A DNA stretch of 35,122 nucleotides from Ignavibacteriaceae bacterium (GCA_031292455.1 JARLHC010000122.1:1-35122), one strand, 5' to 3'. Positions 1 through 9,168 are shown, counted from the first letter of the stretch. Notes: a model not told the origin generated them from the letters alone. Numbers and translations are program-made.

Positions 1-1
1 G

Positions 2-74
2 AGCTGGCGATCGGACTCGAACCGACGACCTGCTGATTACAAATCAGCTGCTCTACCAACTGAGCTATGCCAGC
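2..74 (-). tRNA. tRNA-Thr (anticodon TGT)
   Basis: Read on the minus strand, the sequence folds as a full cloverleaf: acceptor GCTGGCA / CGCCAGC, D arm GCTC...GAGC, anticodon stem GCTGA/TCAGC with loop TTTGTAA (anticodon TGT, reading ACA), and T arm GTCGG-TTCGAGT-CCGAT. The discriminator base is T. One acceptor pair (A7-C66) is mismatched. The anticodon gives threonine. A CCA tail cannot be judged because the window begins one base beyond the discriminator. Confidence 0.95.
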
Positions 75-174
75 GTTCAAATTGATTGTCACTAAACGGA
101 CAATTCAGAGATAAAATTTAAGGGTTAAAACTACTGTTTTTCCTAAAGTTTAGCAAGTGAATAAGGAAAATAAT

Positions 175-1497
175 TTACTCTTTAGGACATTCATTAAAAT
201 CATTATCAGTAGAACTAACTTTGAACTGAACCATTTTCTGTCTGATCTTTTTAATTAGCTCAAATACGAGGGTTTCAAATTCAAGTTTATCGCCGGTATT
301 AAGTATTTTACCTGTATTATCGGAGATAAATCCTGCTACGGTATTATATTTATCAGACAGTGGAAGATTTTTATTAAAGGTTTCATTGAAGTCGTCAATA
401 TACATAGAGCCCTGAATGTAATAGGTACCGTCTGGCAATTTACTGTAAGGTTTTATACCGGATGGACTATTATTATGGAAATCGCCAACTATTTCTTCAA
501 GAATATCATCCATAGTAATAAGTCCTTCAGTGCCACCATATTCATCCATAATAATAGCGAGCCGCTCTCCCCTTTTCTGCATCTCTTTGAGGACTTCAGA
601 GATAAGTTTAGTTTCAGGGATAAAATAAGCGGGGCGTATTAAATTCTTAACATCGGCATTATTCTGTCTGATAAGGGATTTCATAATATCTTTAGTATGG
701 ATTATGCCGATTATATTATCAATATTGTCAGTATGGACCGGAATAATTGAATGATTTGATTTCATAATTTCCGAAATCATTTCTTCTTTGTTATCGGTAA
801 GATCGAGGGAGACAATTTCGGTACGAGGAATCATAACTTCCCGTGCGCGCAGGTCATTGAACTCAAACAGGTTTTCAATGATTTCCTGTTCATTTTTATC
901 GATAGCACCAGATTTAACCCCTTCAGAAATAATTATCCGAATTTCATCTTCAGAGAAACGGGTCTGCGAGAAGTTAGTTCTTTCGTTAAAGGGTTTTAGA
1001 ATAAGGTTACCGATAAAGGTTGCGAAGCTTATAAGGTATTTGAATACAAAGGTAGCCGGCAGAACAATATGTACTGAAAACCGGGCAATGGAATCAGCAT
1101 ATTTGAACCCAAGAGCTTTAGGAATAAGGAGGCCGAATATCATGGTTAAAAATGAGATGATAATAAGAGCCAGCAGAACAGATAGAACAATTACGTCGTT
1201 GTTGTTATAGGAAGTATGCAGTTCAAAGAAGTTACTCAGGAATCTATAACAGAGGTTAAATCCCAGCATAGCTGCTGCGAGCAGAGTAATTTGTGTGGTA
1301 AGTTGTATGGTACCGAAAAACGAATTTGTATCTTTCTGTATCTTTTCAAATGCGGATGCAGATTTATCCTTTTGTTCCCTAAGTTCATCTATTTTATTAG
1401 GGCCAAAAGTTGCTATAGCTATTTCAGCAGCTGATAAGAATCCTGATAAGAGGATTAACAATACGATGATAACTATTTGGAGAATAACAGATTCCAT
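175..1497 (-). CDS. CNNM/CBS/CorC-domain membrane protein (hemolysin C / GldE-like family)
   Basis: This is an integral membrane protein of the CNNM (DUF21) family, whose members are linked to divalent cation (Mg2+/Co2+) transport or tolerance; in Bacteroidota a paralogue is called GldE. From the chosen start it has about 440 residues. The order is an N-terminal hydrophobic domain with the SGFLSAAEIA motif and further membrane segments to about residue 170, a CBS pair (about 205-325) with REVMIPRTEI, and the family signature MDEYGGTEGLITMDDILEEI, then a CorC/HlyC domain. An in-frame start exists 39 bases upstream, but the ATG at 1497 leads directly into the hydrophobic segment and is preferred. 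No strong ribosome binding site is visible. The actual substrate is not determinable here. Confidence 0.88.
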   Translation of the reverse strand: MESVILQIVIIVLLILLSGFLSAAEIAIATFGPNKIDELREQKDKSASAFEKIQKDTNSFFGTIQLTTQITLLAAAMLGFNLCYRFLSNFFELHTSYNNNDVIVLSVLLALIIISFLTMIFGLLIPKALGFKYADSIARFSVHIVLPATFVFKYLISFATFIGNLILKPFNERTNFSQTRFSEDEIRIIISEGVKSGAIDKNEQEIIENLFEFNDLRAREVMIPRTEIVSLDLTDNKEEMISEIMKSNHSIIPVHTDNIDNIIGIIHTKDIMKSLIRQNNADVKNLIRPAYFIPETKLISEVLKEMQKRGERLAIIMDEYGGTEGLITMDDILEEIVGDFHNNSPSGIKPYSKLPDGTYYIQGSMYIDDFNETFNKNLPLSDKYNTVAGFISDNTGKILNTGDKLEFETLVFELIKKIRQKMVQFKVSSTDNDFNECPKE

Positions 1498-1630
1498 ATT
1501 CAAATTTACACATAATAGCGAATATTTAACAGGCACAGGCGACCGACGGCAAGGGGCAGATCATAAAGATTGAACGGCACCTGTAATTTATTTAATATTG
1601 GGTGTTAATCATTAATTATTTCTAAGATAA

Positions 1631-1972
1631 ATGAAACCAAAGCAGATTAAAATAATAGATAAGAATAAATTGTTTTTAAAGTGGGGGAATGATTCAGAGA
1701 GTTACATTGATTTAAAATATCTAAGAGACGAATGCCCTTGTGCTTCATGTAAAGGAGAGACAGTATTATTCAGAACATATATACCAGCCAAGCCAGCAAA
1801 TACAGCCCCCGAGAATTATATAATTAAGAGCATACAACAAGTTGGAGTATACGCAATTCAGATAGTCTGGGGGGATGGGCATAATACAGGAATATATACA
1901 TGGAATTATCTAAAACAGCTTTCGGAGGACCAGTCAGCCGGAACAGAACATGGTTATAATAAAATAGTATGA
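1631..1972 (+). CDS. DUF971 domain protein
   Basis: This small protein of 113 residues matches the DUF971 family (gamma-butyrobetaine hydroxylase-like N-terminal fold). Visible hallmarks are the early KLFLKWGNDSESYIDLKYLRDECPCASCKGE stretch, quoted here only in its key parts: WGND, the YLRDECPCASC cysteine cluster, and the later QIVWGDGHNTGIYTWNYL. Members are often found alone or fused to iron-sulfur or hydroxylase domains; their biochemical role is not settled. The stop codon overlaps the next start as ATGA, so translation is probably coupled to the methyltransferase gene. Confidence 0.85.
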   Translation: MKPKQIKIIDKNKLFLKWGNDSESYIDLKYLRDECPCASCKGETVLFRTYIPAKPANTAPENYIIKSIQQVGVYAIQIVWGDGHNTGIYTWNYLKQLSEDQSAGTEHGYNKIV

Positions 1973-2724
1973 TCTCAAAGAACAAATTAAAATATTACTC
2001 ATTGCTACTGAAGAAAAAGCACAGGGAGCTGAAGAAGCAGTTTATAGTTGAAGGATTGAAATCAATAGAAGAAGGGTTAAACAGTAATTATACCTGTGAA
2101 GCAATTTTGGTAACTGATGAATATGAGAATAATACCAGGGAGATCCCCAAAAAATATAACGTACAGATTGAGACTTTAAATGAGGAAGAATTCAGGAAGC
2201 TTTCGGACACTGTAACGCCTCAGGGAATTGCTGCTGTATTTAATTATCCTCCCGAAAAAGACATAAATAAGATCAGATCAGAACTAATTGTATGTTTAGA
2301 AAATATTGGTGATCCGGGAAATCTCGGAACAATGATCAGGAACTGTGACTGGTTTGGAATAACAGATATAGTGCTAAGTAAAAACAGCACAGATCCTTTC
2401 AGTCCTAAAACAGTAAGAAGCAGTATGGGATCAATCTTTCATATAAATATATATGATCAGACGGATCTGGATCAATTTCTTGAGAGCTACAAAAAGAAGG
2501 GTTACAAGGTGCTATGTGCAGACACAGAGGGAGAGGATATATATGGATTCCAGTTTGAAGGAAAGGGTATATTAATTCTTTCGAGTGAATCTCACGGTCC
2601 ATCGGTGGATATACTAAGATTAAGCGATCACAGAATAACGATTCCAAAGTTTGGAAAGGGGGAATCGCTTAATGTAGCAAGTGCTTCGGCAGTAATATTA
2701 TCCTGCCTGGCAAAAAGGCTATGA
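1969..2724 (+). CDS. TrmH/SpoU-family RNA 2'-O-methyltransferase
   Basis: This is a 251-residue SPOUT-superfamily enzyme that probably methylates a ribose 2'-OH in rRNA or tRNA using S-adenosylmethionine. The N-terminal third resembles the SpoU substrate-binding domain (KKHRELKKQFIVEGLKSI). The catalytic domain carries the three SpoU motifs: ENIGDPGNLGTMIRNCDWFG (motif 1), LILSSESHGPS (motif 2), and IPKFGKGESLNVASASAVIL (motif 3, knot and cofactor loop). The start overlaps the stop of the DUF971 gene by four bases. The family assignment is firm; the exact target nucleotide is not visible. Confidence 0.92.
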   Translation: MISKNKLKYYSLLLKKKHRELKKQFIVEGLKSIEEGLNSNYTCEAILVTDEYENNTREIPKKYNVQIETLNEEEFRKLSDTVTPQGIAAVFNYPPEKDINKIRSELIVCLENIGDPGNLGTMIRNCDWFGITDIVLSKNSTDPFSPKTVRSSMGSIFHINIYDQTDLDQFLESYKKKGYKVLCADTEGEDIYGFQFEGKGILILSSESHGPSVDILRLSDHRITIPKFGKGESLNVASASAVILSCLAKRL

Positions 2725-2874
2725 ATATTTTCTTTTGATCTTGTCTTTGTTATTCTTCTTTTTTATATCAGATTCAAAAAACATAGAAGTGCTAAGCAAA
2801 TTTATATTGATCTCTCTCTTGTGGCGATTGGGGTTTTCTGCACGCCATCCTTCATACTTCTTACGATCAGACAT
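2719..2874 (-). CDS. small very basic hypothetical protein (tentative)
   Basis: A 51-residue minus-strand reading frame starts at an ATG preceded by GAGG six bases upstream, a better ribosome binding site than most genes here. The product is rich in Lys, Arg and Asn, begins MSDRKKYEGWRAENPNRHKR and ends KKKNNKDKIKRKYS. The WRAENPNRHK stretch resembles basic segments seen in phage-type small DNA-binding proteins, but no family is recognised. Its end overlaps the TrmH gene by six bases, and it lies beyond the terminator of the nuclease gene, so it would need its own promoter between 2875 and 2974. The call is tentative. Confidence 0.35.
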   Translation of the reverse strand: MSDRKKYEGWRAENPNRHKREININLLSTSMFFESDIKKKNNKDKIKRKYS

Positions 2875-2974
2875 GAATACCTCAAATAAATAGTTCCTGA
2901 TAAAAAGATATTTTTTACAGGAACAAGATTCAATAAAAATCTTCACTTCAGGGTATTTATGTGATTCTAATTAC

Positions 2975-2998
2975 AAAAAAAGGCTGCTAAGAGCAGCC
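2975..2998 (-). terminator. Rho-independent terminator of the S1/P1 nuclease gene
   Basis: A seven-base-pair stem (GGCTGCT / AGCAGCC, 2982-2988 with 2992-2998) has a three-base loop. On the minus strand it is followed by seven T residues (A run at 2975-2981 on the plus strand). It lies about 50 bases past the stop of the minus-strand nuclease gene. Confidence 0.85.
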
Positions 2999-3048
2999 CT
3001 TAAATCTAAAATCAAACAGCGATTATATAATCTTATATTTTAATATAG

Positions 3049-3891
3049 TTATTGAATTCCGGATAGATCAGGTTTCCCGGCTTCAATCCAAGCAGAATAA
3101 ATGAGAGATGCAAAATCAGTAACAGCCGTATTGAATTGAATTTCTGTAACATACCTGGTTTTAAACCACATCAGCCTTAAATATTCATCATTATCATTAG
3201 AGCCAGCAGATTTAGCAGCATATAAATCGGCATCAAGCAGGACAGGCTGAACAGAGTTTGCATTTGCTATATAGTCAAAAATATACTGGAAAGGATCGTT
3301 GATTTTTTTAACATCTGCTTTAGTAATACTTGCCTCAATCTCTTTGATATACTTATCCACCATTTTTATTTCATAGCGAGCGTGCACACCTTTCTGGTTT
3401 GTAAGCTGGCCGTTATAATTAAGCATTGTATGCATAGGCTGATGGCCATCGCCGACATAATGACCAAGATCGGAAGTATAGAGAAGAACGGCATCTTTTT
3501 TCTTATCCTTGAAGGCCTGGATCAATTTATTATAAGTATCCAAAGTAGCCCAGGGAAGCAAACCCTGTTTTGTTACCATAGAGTCACCATAGATAGCGAC
3601 TAAATCTTTTTTATTCTCGATCATTTTACCGGCATTAAATTCCTTGTAAAAATCTATATCAATAAAATGTTTGGGAGCTTCGGATTTATCATCTTTTTTT
3701 CTATTATCGGGATCAACGGAGTGGAGAGTTATATAATCTTTCCATTTAGTAAAGTCCTGCATTTCGGCGGGAAGAAGAGCAACGGCCTTGTTATTAATTA
3801 ACTTATGACCCTGGTCCCCCCACCCAAAGAGGATATTAGAGAAAGCAACGACAAACAGCACAAAGGATTTTAATTTCATTTGATAGCTCAT
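3049..3891 (-). CDS. secreted S1/P1-type nuclease / zinc phosphodiesterase
   Basis: This 280-residue protein has a signal peptide ending before Trp24. In the S1/P1 and phospholipase C family the mature N-terminal Trp is itself a zinc ligand, as in WGDQGHKLI here (W24, H29). Other likely metal ligands are D60, H75 (in HFIDID), H144 and D148 (DLGHYVGDGHQPMH), H154, and H170. The last ligand position, Asp in P1 nuclease, appears to be Glu174 (HARYE). The family hydrolyses single-stranded nucleic acids and 3'-nucleotides outside the cytoplasm. A second ATG at codon 5 could be the true start. The gene stands alone, divergent from the aminotransferase, with a terminator downstream. Confidence 0.9.
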   Translation of the reverse strand: MSYQMKLKSFVLFVVAFSNILFGWGDQGHKLINNKAVALLPAEMQDFTKWKDYITLHSVDPDNRKKDDKSEAPKHFIDIDFYKEFNAGKMIENKKDLVAIYGDSMVTKQGLLPWATLDTYNKLIQAFKDKKKDAVLLYTSDLGHYVGDGHQPMHTMLNYNGQLTNQKGVHARYEIKMVDKYIKEIEASITKADVKKINDPFQYIFDYIANANSVQPVLLDADLYAAKSAGSNDNDEYLRLMWFKTRYVTEIQFNTAVTDFASLIYSAWIEAGKPDLSGIQ

Positions 3892-4045
3892 ATTATAATT
3901 AAACAGTGTGGAAAGATAATTCCAATTAATTTGAACTACAATTTAATAATTAGGGTAATTAAAATGAGTAAAGTTTCATATTTAAGGATGTTTTTAATAA
4001 ATTGGATTTATAACTCATAAATATCCACAATTGAAATATTTTTAT

Positions 4046-5248
4046 ATGCAAACAAAAGATTTTATTGAATTAGAAGAAAAATACGGAGCGCATAATTATA
4101 ATCCCCTGGATGTTGTAATTGAAAAAGGGAAAGGGGTTTGGTTATATGATGTAGAGGGGAACAAATACCTTGATTGCCTGGCTGCATATTCGGCAGTAAA
4201 CCAGGGACATTGTCATCCCAGGATAATAAATGCTTTAAAAACTCAGGCAGAGAGGGTAACATTAACATCGCGTGCATTCAGGAACGATCAGCTCCCATTT
4301 TTATATAAGGAATTATATGAGCTGACGGGATATGATATGATACTGCCAATGAATTCCGGAGCAGAGGCAGTAGAGACTGCATTAAAAGCAGCAAGGAAGT
4401 GGGGGCATAAGATAAAAGGAATTAAGGCTGATTCCGGCGATATAATTGCCTGCCGGAATAACTTTGCCGGAAGAACAATTACAACAATAAGTTTCTCAAC
4501 AGAAGAACAGTATAAGGATGGTTTCGGGCCATTTACAAAAGGCTTTAAGGTAATACCTTTTGGTGATACGGAGGCACTTGAGAAAGTTATTAACAAGGAC
4601 ACAATTGCTTTTTTAGTTGAACCCATACAGGGAGAAGGAGGAGTAATTATTCCCCCTGAAGGTTATCTTAAAAAGTGTTTTGATATCTGCAAAAGAAATA
4701 AAGTTCTTTTTATTACTGATGAAATACAGACCGGACTTGGAAGAACAGGCAAACTATTTGCCCACCAATATGATAATATAAAACCCGACATGGTTATAAT
4801 TGGTAAAGCATTATCCGGAGGATGTTATCCTGTATCTGCTGTATTATCAAGTAAAGAAATATTGGGAGTCTTCAATCCCGGAGACCATGGCTCCACATTT
4901 GGCGGCAATCCTCTGGGAGCTGCAGTAGCCAGAGAAAGTTTAAGAGTTTTAATTGAAGAAAATCTGATTGAAAATTCCAGAATATCAGGAGAGTATTTCC
5001 TAAACAAATTAAAAGAAATAAAATCGAGACATATAAAAGAGGTAAGAGGGAGAGGATTGTTTATAGGAATAGAATTATTCCCTGAAGCCGGGGGTGCCAG
5101 GAGATTCTGTAAATCATTAATGCAGAACAGGATACTCTGCAAAGAGACGCATGATAATGTTATAAGAATTGCCCCTCCTCTTGTAATTACAAAAGCAGAG
5201 ATTGATGAGGCCTTCCCCAAAATAAAGGAAGTGCTTTTAATGGACTAA
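4046..5248 (+). CDS. rocD: ornithine--oxo-acid transaminase (class III aminotransferase)
   Basis: This PLP enzyme interconverts ornithine and glutamate-5-semialdehyde, linking arginine/ornithine to proline and glutamate metabolism. It is about 400 residues long. Features seen: N-terminal EKYGAHNYNPLDVV typical of ornithine aminotransferase, NSGAEAVETALKAARKWG, EPIQGEGGV, DEIQTGLGRTGK with the cofactor-binding Asp225, and Schiff-base Lys254 in IIGKALSGG. A TTG at 4031 could extend the protein by five residues, but the ATG at 4046 is chosen because it begins the conserved region and neither codon has a clear ribosome binding site. The stop overlaps the stop of the convergent sensor kinase by four bases. 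Confidence 0.93.
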   Translation: MQTKDFIELEEKYGAHNYNPLDVVIEKGKGVWLYDVEGNKYLDCLAAYSAVNQGHCHPRIINALKTQAERVTLTSRAFRNDQLPFLYKELYELTGYDMILPMNSGAEAVETALKAARKWGHKIKGIKADSGDIIACRNNFAGRTITTISFSTEEQYKDGFGPFTKGFKVIPFGDTEALEKVINKDTIAFLVEPIQGEGGVIIPPEGYLKKCFDICKRNKVLFITDEIQTGLGRTGKLFAHQYDNIKPDMVIIGKALSGGCYPVSAVLSSKEILGVFNPGDHGSTFGGNPLGAAVARESLRVLIEENLIENSRISGEYFLNKLKEIKSRHIKEVRGRGLFIGIELFPEAGGARRFCKSLMQNRILCKETHDNVIRIAPPLVITKAEIDEAFPKIKEVLLMD

Positions 5249-7899
5249 GATTCAGAGAGACTGAAATGATCAGAAAGGATTTCTTTTGTCTTTTCAATTG
5301 ATTCTTTCAGTCCTGATAATTTTTCTGGTAGTGCGGCAAGATCTTTCTCTTTTCCTGTCATTTCCACTTCAATTGCATTCCTTCCTACAAGGTTTGCCCC
5401 TACAGATAAACTGGCACCCTTAATCGTATGTGCTTCATTAACCAATTTTTCCAGATTACCTGAATCTAAATATGATTGTATCAGGATAAAACGTTTATCC
5501 ATATCTTCAATAAACGTAATTACAAGATCCTTTTGAAATTCGACACTTCCTATGCTCATCTTTTCAAGATGAATAAAATCGAAGATGTTTTCCATTTTAT
5601 AATTACCGCCATTATTTACTGTCTTATTCTTTGAACTTGAATTAACTTCGAGCCACTTGTCGATTGTACTGATAAGGTGTTCGGCCATTATGGGTTTAGA
5701 TATATAATCATTCATCCCCGCTTCAAGACATTTTTCTTTATCCCCCATCAAAGCGTGAGCAGTAATAGCAAATATAGGAAGCTTTTTAAACTGGCCGCCA
5801 AGTTTTCTTATTTCATTAGTTGCAGTAAATCCATCGCATTCCGGCATTTGAACATCCATAAGAATAAGGTCATAAGGTTGTTTTTTTACGGCATTAATTG
5901 CTTCAAATCCATTAACAACTGCATCTGCTTTATAGCCTGCCTCATTCAAAATACGCAGGCATACTTTCTGGTTTATGAAATTATCTTCAGCAAGAAGTAT
6001 CTTAAATTTTCCTCTTACTAATTTGGTGTCTTTAATTTGAGTTGCGGACTCCTTTGTTTCTTCTTTGAAATCATATACCCGCGAAATTTTGCTTTTAGAT
6101 GCAGCAGGAGTATTAAATGTCTGAGGAGATAATTTGATAGTAAAGTAAAAAGTGCTCCCTTTATTTATTTCGCTCCGGACCCCAATTTCACCTCCCATCA
6201 TAGTAACAAATTCTTTACAAATGGCAAGGCCCAGACCGCTACCTCCGGATTGTCTAGTATGAGAAGCGTCAACTTGTGAGAAAGGTTTGAACAATGTATC
6301 TATTTTATTTTGGGGAATTCCGATACCCGAGTCTTCAACTGAACATAATAATGTTATGTATTTACTATCAGTATTTATAGTTTTTACAAATATTTTAATT
6401 CCTCCCTTCTCCGTAAATTTTACTGCATTGCTAATCAGGTTAATGAATATCTGACGCATCCTTGTTGAATCACCGTGTACAACGGGAAGGGTATTCTCAT
6501 CAATTTCTTTGGAAATTGTAAGATCTTTTTCCCTGATTTTGGGAGACAGAATTGATACCGATTCATCAATAACTTCACTAAGATCAAAGTCACCAGTAAC
6601 AAGCTGCATTTTCCCTGATTCAATTTTAGATACATCAAGGATATCATTAATAATATCCAGAAGAGACTCAGCAGATTTTCTTGCACTTATTGAAAATTGC
6701 TTCAATTCTTCCATATTATGATAAGCTTCTTTTTCAATCAATGTCAGGAATCCAATTATACCATTCATCGGGGTCCTGATTTCATGACTCATATTTGCGA
6801 GAAACTGGCTTTTCATAAGGCTAGAATGCAGGGCCTCTTTAGCGAGCATATCCGATCTTAACTTTTCATCTCTGAGTGCCTGTTCTGCTTTCTGCTTATT
6901 ATTTTCAGCAATAACCTGAGCGGTTATATCCTGCAAATTTCCTTCAAAATAAATACTGCTGCCTTCCCTATCAGATACCAAGCGGTCATTTAATCTTACT
7001 ATTACCTCATTCCCATCTTTCTTCTTAAGGGAAACCTGATAATCTTTTAATTCCTTCTGCTTCTTTAGGGTGCTTACAATCTTTTCCCTATCCGATGGAT
7101 CCTTATATAATTCAGTTGCAATATTAAGGTTCAACAATTCTTCTTTTGTATATCCAAGAATTTTTGATAAAGCATTATTCACCGTAATGAAATGCCCTTC
7201 GATGTTTGATTGGAATACTCCTTCTGCAGAATTTTCAAATATTGATCTGTACTTTCTTTCGGAAAGCATTATTTTAAAACTATTTTCGGCAAGCTGCATC
7301 CGCAATTTATAATTGACTGCACTTCCTACCACCGATATCATACTTAAGAAAAGCACAAAAATTACAGATTCATACATGTTGGGTAAAAAATAAATGCTCT
7401 GATCATTAAGAAGAATAGCTGCAGCGAAAACAATATTATAATAAATGGCTGCTATGATTTGATTCTTAACCTCCCAACTTAGAAATAACGCAGAAGTAAA
7501 GATCACAAGTCCTACGATATGGGCGTTTACAATAATCGTTTTAGGTATCAGATAGATCATATATCCTGATGATACTATAATTACAAGCAAAAGGAGGTGG
7601 ACCATCATGACAGGTCTTTTCATTCCAGCTTTTGAATTGAGGAAAACAAGAATCAGGAAGGCGGATAGGGTTGCCAACAGCCGGGTTGCATAAATTTTTA
7701 GAGAATACTCAGAAAAATACTGAACTTCAAAAATCATTGCGAAAATACCGGAAACAGCAATAAGGAGGGCCATAATCTTAAGAGGAGTAATCAGAACATC
7801 AATTGTTACTCTTTTTAGGTGCTCATCTCTTTCCCCTTTAAAAGTATGTTGGTTGTGATCAATAATATCAACAACCGTGTTGTTCTCAATATTCGACAT
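5245..7899 (-). CDS. hybrid sensor histidine kinase (TM-PAS-HisKA-HATPase-REC-HPt)
   Basis: An 884-residue membrane phosphorelay protein. Residues about 35-195 hold several hydrophobic segments with no large extracytoplasmic loop. A PAS domain follows (about 212-330, KYRSIFENSAEGVFQ), then HisKA with phospho-acceptor His372 in SHEIRTPMNG, a HATPase domain with N491 (NLISNAVKF), DSGIG at 523-527 and GGSGLGLAI, a receiver with Asp682 (LILMDVQMPECDG), and a C-terminal HPt domain with His824 (EAHTIKGAS). All four phosphotransfer sites are intact. No response regulator gene lies beside it, so its final partner is elsewhere. The gene is convergent with rocD, and no separate terminator is seen between them. 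Confidence 0.93.
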   Translation of the reverse strand: MSNIENNTVVDIIDHNQHTFKGERDEHLKRVTIDVLITPLKIMALLIAVSGIFAMIFEVQYFSEYSLKIYATRLLATLSAFLILVFLNSKAGMKRPVMMVHLLLLVIIVSSGYMIYLIPKTIIVNAHIVGLVIFTSALFLSWEVKNQIIAAIYYNIVFAAAILLNDQSIYFLPNMYESVIFVLFLSMISVVGSAVNYKLRMQLAENSFKIMLSERKYRSIFENSAEGVFQSNIEGHFITVNNALSKILGYTKEELLNLNIATELYKDPSDREKIVSTLKKQKELKDYQVSLKKKDGNEVIVRLNDRLVSDREGSSIYFEGNLQDITAQVIAENNKQKAEQALRDEKLRSDMLAKEALHSSLMKSQFLANMSHEIRTPMNGIIGFLTLIEKEAYHNMEELKQFSISARKSAESLLDIINDILDVSKIESGKMQLVTGDFDLSEVIDESVSILSPKIREKDLTISKEIDENTLPVVHGDSTRMRQIFINLISNAVKFTEKGGIKIFVKTINTDSKYITLLCSVEDSGIGIPQNKIDTLFKPFSQVDASHTRQSGGSGLGLAICKEFVTMMGGEIGVRSEINKGSTFYFTIKLSPQTFNTPAASKSKISRVYDFKEETKESATQIKDTKLVRGKFKILLAEDNFINQKVCLRILNEAGYKADAVVNGFEAINAVKKQPYDLILMDVQMPECDGFTATNEIRKLGGQFKKLPIFAITAHALMGDKEKCLEAGMNDYISKPIMAEHLISTIDKWLEVNSSSKNKTVNNGGNYKMENIFDFIHLEKMSIGSVEFQKDLVITFIEDMDKRFILIQSYLDSGNLEKLVNEAHTIKGASLSVGANLVGRNAIEVEMTGKEKDLAALPEKLSGLKESIEKTKEILSDHFSLSES

Positions 7900-8039
7900 A
7901 TACCAGGAAACCTAAAATTTATATCATAAGATAATAAAATTTCGTTTGAAATCTATTTAATGAAATAAGGACGAGAATTTTTTTTTATTAAGAAGATATG
8001 TAGATTAATTCTCAATTAGAAAATTATTTACATAAAACT

Positions 8040-8603
8040 ATGATTGATTATCTGTACAGGATTGACCTCAGTATTTTTTATTTTCTTAACCATACTCTTT
8101 CAACTCCTGCGCTGGATAAATTCTTTTCTTTGATTACAAATGTTAATAACTGGTACATTGCTTACGTTATTCTACTTTTAATCAGTATTATAAAGGGGGG
8201 CAAAGCAGGCAGGATTGTTGCTATAGGAGTTTTAATATTAATAGCGATTACCGACCAGTTGAGTTCCGTACTGATTAAGGATTTTTTTCAACGGGTCAGA
8301 CCCTGCAATATTTTACCTGATGTTATTACGCCAATGGGGCGTACGGGCACGTATTCATTTCCATCAACTCATGCATTTAATAATTTTGCTGTCGCTACAT
8401 TTATCGTTAGGTTCTTCCCCAGACTTTGGCCGGCACTATTTATAACTGCAATTTTAATTTCTCTTTCAAGGATATATCTCGGGCTACATTACCCGTCAGA
8501 TGTTTTGGGAGGCGCCATTATTGGTTCAGCCATTGGTTATATCTTTGCCAGTTTAGTAAAATGGATAGATAAAAGGATATTCAATGGATCAAAGAAAAGA
8601 TAA
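8040..8603 (+). CDS. PAP2-family membrane phosphatase
   Basis: A 187-residue integral membrane phosphatase of the PAP2 superfamily. The three family motifs are present: KDFFQRVRP (KxxxxxxRP), SFPSTHA (PSGH type, with Thr for Gly), and SRIYLGLHYPSDVLGG (SRxxxxxHxxxD). Hydrophobic segments separate them. Family members dephosphorylate undecaprenyl diphosphate, phosphatidic acid, phosphatidylglycerophosphate or lipid A; the sequence does not decide among these. It overlaps the downstream acetyltransferase by 20 bases, so the two are likely co-expressed. Confidence 0.9.
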   Translation: MIDYLYRIDLSIFYFLNHTLSTPALDKFFSLITNVNNWYIAYVILLLISIIKGGKAGRIVAIGVLILIAITDQLSSVLIKDFFQRVRPCNILPDVITPMGRTGTYSFPSTHAFNNFAVATFIVRFFPRLWPALFITAILISLSRIYLGLHYPSDVLGGAIIGSAIGYIFASLVKWIDKRIFNGSKKR

Positions 8604-9090
8604 GAATCTAAAAATTAAGAAAGCAAAGATAAAAGATGTTCCCATAATCCATTCATTTATAAAAGAACTTGCTGAATATGAGAAACTTGCGCATGAAGTG
8701 ATATCCAGTGAAGATAATCTGAAAAAAAATCTATTCTGTAGAAAGAAATATGCAGAAGTTCTTCTTGGATATTATGATAATAAACCTGTAGGAATGGCTC
8801 TCTTTTTTCATAACTATTCCACTTTTGAAGGAAAAGCTGGTATTTATCTTGAGGATCTTTATGTAAAACCAGAATTCAGGGGTAAAGGAATAGGCAAGTC
8901 ACTAATTCTTCAAGTAATAAAAATTGCAGGCAAAAGAAATTGCGGTAGAGTAGAATGGGCTGTTCTCAATTGGAATGAGCCGGCTATTGATTTCTATGCG
9001 AAATTAGGAGCCGTACCTATGGACTCATGGAAAATATTCCGGCTTACCGGTGATAAAATCAAATTCATAAACAATTCTCAAATTGTTTAA
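8584..9090 (+). CDS. GNAT acetyltransferase, SSAT (diamine/thialysine acetyltransferase)-like
   Basis: A 168-residue GNAT-fold protein closely resembling spermidine/spermine and thialysine N-acetyltransferases. Key segments are FIKELAEYEKL, FFHNYSTFEGKAGIYLEDLY, the acetyl-CoA loop VKPEFRGKGIGKSL, CGRVEWAVLNWNEPAIDFY, and the C-terminal SWKIFRLTGDK. It would acetylate a small amine. The first dozen residues overlap the PAP2 gene in another frame. The next in-frame ATG is well inside the conserved region, so this start is kept. Confidence 0.88.
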   Translation: MDQRKDKNLKIKKAKIKDVPIIHSFIKELAEYEKLAHEVISSEDNLKKNLFCRKKYAEVLLGYYDNKPVGMALFFHNYSTFEGKAGIYLEDLYVKPEFRGKGIGKSLILQVIKIAGKRNCGRVEWAVLNWNEPAIDFYAKLGAVPMDSWKIFRLTGDKIKFINNSQIV

Positions 9091-9154
9091 TTAATAAGTC
9101 TTTTTTCTTATCTTTACACCCAATTTATTAACTTATATTAAGAAAAACGAATAT

Positions 9155-9168
9155 AAAGGAAGAAAATG
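9155..9168 (+). promoter_or_regulatory. ribosome binding site of fabF
   Basis: An AAAGGAAG sequence lies about five bases before the fabF ATG. It is one of the few clear Shine-Dalgarno-like sites in the window and supports the start at 9166. Confidence 0.6.

Noticed and set aside
85-104. Six-base-pair hairpin (ATTGTC / GACAAT) beside the tRNA gene
   Set aside because: The stem is short and AT-rich with no T tract on either strand, so it is not a convincing terminator.
788-1210. Plus-strand open frame of 140 codons opposite the CNNM gene
   Set aside because: It lies fully within a well-supported gene on the other strand, has no family resemblance and reads as a shadow frame.
1498-1630. GC-richer patch (about 1531-1585) between the CNNM and DUF971 genes
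   Set aside because: I saw only a weak inverted similarity (ACAGGC and GCACCTGT) and no frame, RNA gene or operator that could be supported.
4031-4045. TTG as the start of the ornithine aminotransferase
   Set aside because: It adds only five residues and has no ribosome binding site; the ATG at 4046 starts the conserved region.
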